Shown here in pieces: positions 6,257 to 8,367 of a stretch of DNA of 8,367 nucleotides. A program made the position numbers and the translations under genes. Every line of letters starts with the position of its first letter. Positions within the stretch are counted from its first letter, which is position 1. The stretch covers positions 1 through 8,367 of the forward strand of contig CAYJOG010000101.1 in NCBI GenBank assembly GCA_964371695.1, given 5' to 3'. Source of the stretch: CAYJOG01 sp964371695 [NCBI: uncultured bacterium] (GTDB taxonomy: Bacteria; CAYJOG01). The notes beneath the pieces are model-generated. The model had not been told where the DNA came from. It did no database searches and worked only from the letters and a program-made list of their open reading frames with translations.

Positions 6257-7458
6257 TGGACCACAAGCGCCTTTCCCGATTGGTGGCGGATCACCCCCTG
6301 CCTGCCGCTTTGGTGGACCTGAGGGCCTTTGACCAGAATCTGGAAAGCCTGCTGGCCGTGGCGCGCAAGGCGGGCAAGGCGGTGCGCCTCGCGAGCAAGT
6401 CCGTACGTTGCCGCGACCTCATGCAGCGGGCCATGGACGCGTCGGATGGCCGCATCCACGGTCTGATGACCTACAGCGCCCGCGAGACAGCCTTTTTGTT
6501 CGAGAACGGTTTTGACAATCTGCTGCTGGCCTACCCGCCCGCCACGCCAGCGGATTTTGACACCTTGGCCGCCACCGCCAAAAAAGGCGCACGGCTTTAT
6601 GTGATGACCGACCACCATGATCAGGTAAACGGCCTGTCAGTGGCGGCGCAGCAACACAAAACCGAACTGGCTCTGCTGATTGACGTGGACATGAGCTGGC
6701 GGCCCGTGATGCAGGAGATGGCCCACGTGGGTGTTCGCCGGTCTCCCTTGCGCACCGAAAAAGACGTGTTGCCCCTGGCCCGTTTCATCCACCAACACAA
6801 CCGCCTGCGTTTTGCCGGCATCATGGGTTATGAAGCCCAGGTGGCCGGGCTGGGAGACCGCAATCCGTTTCACAAATCCTTCAATCCGGTCAAACAGGCC
6901 ATTCGCAACCTTTCCATGCCCGACGTAAAACACCGCCGCGGCGCCATTGTGCGCGCCCTGCATAAAGAGGGTCTGGCCTGCGAAGTGATCAACGGCGGCG
7001 GCACAGGCAGCGTGGATTACAGCAGCGCAGACGCCTCACTCACCGAAGTCACCATTGGCAGCGGCCTGCTGGCCGGGCACCTGTTTGACTATTTCCACAA
7101 CGTGTCGTTTCAGCCCAGCCTCATGTTTGCCCTGGCGGTTTCGCGTATTCCTGCCCCGGACATGGTGACTTGCTTTGGCGGGGGATACGTCAGCAGCGGC
7201 GCCGCAGACCCCGACAAACTGCCCGTGCCCCATTTGCCCAAAGGCCTGCGCCTGATGGAAATGGAAGGCGTGGGCGAAGTGCAGACCCCGCTGTTTGTGC
7301 CCCGCGGCATGCATCTGGACATTGGTGAGCCGGTGTTTTTCCGCCCGGCCAAAAGCGGCGAACTGGCAGAGCGCTTCACCCACTATCTGCTGGCAGATGA
7401 AAACGGGAAAACCCAAAGCGTCCCCACCTATCGCGGCGACGGGGTGTGCTTTGGATAA
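6256..7458 (+). CDS. PLP-dependent D-threonine aldolase / D-serine dehydratase-like enzyme
   Basis: This is a member of the alanine-racemase-fold (fold type III) family that includes D-threonine aldolases and eukaryotic-type D-serine dehydratases, often annotated amino acid deaminase/aldolase. The likely reaction is retro-aldol cleavage or deamination of a D-hydroxy amino acid; substrate is not predictable. In the 400-residue protein the probable PLP lysine is K48 in RLASKSV (44-50), the cofactor phosphate loop is NGGGTGS (246-252), and H353-x-D355 matches the His-x-Asp/Cys metal pair known in this family. The C-terminal GELAERF (368-374) and TYRGDG (391-396) are typical of this subgroup. The ATG at 6256 is preferred to one at 6214, which abuts the ligase start and adds residues outside the family domain. 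GAGGGG (6238-6243) is 12 bases upstream, rather far for a ribosome site. ribH follows after 13 bases. Confidence 0.82.
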   Translation: MDHKRLSRLVADHPLPAALVDLRAFDQNLESLLAVARKAGKAVRLASKSVRCRDLMQRAMDASDGRIHGLMTYSARETAFLFENGFDNLLLAYPPATPADFDTLAATAKKGARLYVMTDHHDQVNGLSVAAQQHKTELALLIDVDMSWRPVMQEMAHVGVRRSPLRTEKDVLPLARFIHQHNRLRFAGIMGYEAQVAGLGDRNPFHKSFNPVKQAIRNLSMPDVKHRRGAIVRALHKEGLACEVINGGGTGSVDYSSADASLTEVTIGSGLLAGHLFDYFHNVSFQPSLMFALAVSRIPAPDMVTCFGGGYVSSGAADPDKLPVPHLPKGLRLMEMEGVGEVQTPLFVPRGMHLDIGEPVFFRPAKSGELAERFTHYLLADENGKTQSVPTYRGDGVCFG

Positions 7459-7471
7459 ATCAGGAGGCGTC

Positions 7472-7957
7472 ATGCGCGGCAAAACAAAACCCCATAAACA
7501 GCGGCTGGACGCCACCGGCATGACCGGCCTGATTGTGGCCTCACGCTTTAACGGCGACGTGGTGGAGAAACTGGTGGAGGGCGCAGTGAAGGCCTTTCGC
7601 AAAATCGGGGGCAAGGAAATCGGCTTGGTGCGGGTGCCCGGCGCGCTGGAAATCCCTCTGGCGATTGCCGCAGTCCACGATGAAATAGACCTGGATTTCG
7701 CCGTGGCGCTGGGCTGCGTGATACGGGGAGAGACCAGTCACTACGATCTGGTCATCGCCGAATCGCTCAAACACTGCATGGCCTATTCCATGGATTTCAG
7801 CCTGCCCATCGGCCACGGCATTCTCACCGTGGAAAACATGGAACAGGCCCTGGAACGCATCGGCGGCAAGTTTGGCAACAAGGGCGAAGACGCCCTGCTG
7901 GCCGCCGTGGAAATGGCCATGATTCAGCAGGGCGAACTTGTGGAAGTGCTGGAATAG
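7472..7957 (+). CDS. ribH: 6,7-dimethyl-8-ribityllumazine synthase
   Basis: This enzyme condenses 5-amino-6-ribitylamino-uracil with 3,4-dihydroxy-2-butanone 4-phosphate to make lumazine, the penultimate step of riboflavin synthesis; family members form pentameric or icosahedral cytoplasmic assemblies. The 161-residue protein has every expected motif: SRFN (24-27), VPGALEIP (55-62), GCVIRGETSHYD (81-92, with the catalytic histidine at H90), GILTVEN (116-122), and ERIGGKFGNKG (128-138) with the phosphate-binding arginine region. AGGAGG at 7462-7467 lies 4 bases before the ATG. A long in-frame extension upstream overlaps the aldolase and is not used. No FMN riboswitch can fit in the 13-base gap, so expression follows the aldolase promoter. 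No other rib gene is in view, and nusB, a common neighbour, does not follow. Confidence 0.96.
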   Translation: MRGKTKPHKQRLDATGMTGLIVASRFNGDVVEKLVEGAVKAFRKIGGKEIGLVRVPGALEIPLAIAAVHDEIDLDFAVALGCVIRGETSHYDLVIAESLKHCMAYSMDFSLPIGHGILTVENMEQALERIGGKFGNKGEDALLAAVEMAMIQQGELVEVLE

Positions 7958-7969
7958 CCAGCAAAAAAA

Positions 7970-8320
7970 TCACGGCCCGTTTTTGGGAAATCTTTTTCCG
8001 AAATCGGGGTTTTCCTGAATCTGTTTTTCGATCTGGCGTATGAACACGGCGTTCTGGCGGAACACCGGGTTCTCAGGGTTGAGCGACAGCGCCATGTCGA
8101 ACATTTCCTTGGCCTTTGGCACCTGCCGCATGGCCAGATACACCGCCCCCAGGTTGTTGTAGGTCATGGCGTTTTTGTCGTCCAGCGTGAGAGCCTGCTC
8201 GTGCATTTCAAGGGCGGGTTCCAGTTGCCCCATTTTCAGATACACCGTGCCCAGGTTGTCGTAACTGGGGGCGAAATCATTGCGCAGCGCGATGGCCCGG
8301 CGGTAGTAATTCTCGGCCAT
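7970..8320 (-). CDS. Tetratricopeptide-repeat protein, C-terminal part
   Basis: The 116-residue frame holds two full tetratricopeptide repeats, Y20-T53 (DNLGTVYLKMGQLEPALEMH core) and Y54-F87 (NNLGAVYLAMRQVPKAKEMF core). They are preceded by the second half of another repeat (AENYYRRAIAL) and followed by a charged tail ending KRFPKNGP. TPRs form helical hairpins that bind partner proteins; nothing here tells the partner. The frame opens in mid-repeat, and no Shine-Dalgarno precedes the ATG at 8320, so this is probably not a natural start. Upstream, across a TAG codon, the same frame keeps encoding a TPR. It is therefore most likely the distal piece of a longer gene running off the window, either broken or affected by a sequence error. 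The stop at 7970-7972 is 12 bases from the convergent ribH stop. Confidence 0.7.
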   Translation of the reverse strand: MAENYYRRAIALRNDFAPSYDNLGTVYLKMGQLEPALEMHEQALTLDDKNAMTYNNLGAVYLAMRQVPKAKEMFDMALSLNPENPVFRQNAVFIRQIEKQIQENPDFGKRFPKNGP

Positions 8321-8367
8321 GCGGTAAAGCTACAAGGTTTCATACACGTGGCCCTGGTTGTGATAGG
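8321..8367 (-). pseudogene. Upstream part of the same TPR gene, separated by an in-frame TAG
   Basis: In the frame of the TPR gene, the bases upstream of 8320 translate as YHNQGHVYETL, then TAG (8330-8332), then LYR, then the ATG. Aligned to the TPR consensus (YNLGNVYLKLGQYEEA), the residues fall in register without any gap, with the stop at the position usually held by the conserved glycine. The gene continues beyond the window, so its full extent is unknown. It may be a true nonsense mutation, a sequencing or assembly error, or a recoded amber codon. Confidence 0.55.

Noticed and set aside
7963-7984. Possible bidirectional terminator between ribH and the TPR gene
   Set aside because: A seven-A run and a five-T run flank ACGGCCCGT, but that core can form only about three base pairs with a usable loop, so a hairpin terminator is not supported.

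Overview
This window looks like G+C-rich bacterial chromosome. The genes are of Gram-negative (probably proteobacterial or related) type, but no rRNA or other marker fixes the lineage. There is no sign of phage, plasmid, transposon or CRISPR. Most of it is ordinary metabolism with short gaps. The less ordinary parts are the leader of the nitrate/nitrite transporter gene, a very tight divergent promoter region, and a tetratricopeptide gene interrupted by a stop codon at the right edge.

Layout. Positions 1-3646 (+) hold a nitrite module: the C-terminal two thirds of nirB (large subunit of NADH-nitrite reductase), nirD (Rieske-type small subunit, start overlapping the nirB stop as ATGA), a 206-base leader, and a NarK/NasA-type nitrate/nitrite transporter. 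A strong hairpin at 3665-3692 ends this module and also abuts the stop of a convergent minus-strand pair. That pair reads leftward from 6212: a long-chain acyl-CoA synthetase of the AMP-forming family, then a probable TIM-barrel protein of unknown function whose start lies one base beyond the ligase stop. Diverging from the ligase, 6256-7957 (+) holds a PLP-dependent D-threonine aldolase/D-serine dehydratase-like gene followed 13 bases later by ribH (lumazine synthase). Convergent to ribH, on the minus strand and running off the right edge, is a tetratricopeptide-repeat (TPR) gene with an in-frame amber codon.

How the genes work together. NarK would move nitrate and/or nitrite across the inner membrane, and NirBD would reduce cytoplasmic nitrite to ammonium with NADH. 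No nitrate reductase gene is in view, so whether the module serves assimilation or nitrite detoxification cannot be settled here. The ligase and barrel genes are almost certainly co-translated, but the role of the barrel protein is not clear. RibH makes a riboflavin precursor. Its link to the PLP enzyme is shared transcription, not an obvious pathway.

Most noteworthy signals: (i) the narK ribosome-binding site lies in the loop, and its start codon in the stem, of a 9-bp hairpin; (ii) the narK leader carries three copies of a CCCCAAA(A)GG-type repeat, and one of these serves as ribosome site for an 11-codon ORF; (iii) a good -35/-10 pair upstream of the aldolase predicts a transcript starting at or next to its ATG; (iv) a TAG codon sits inside an otherwise perfectly in-register TPR.
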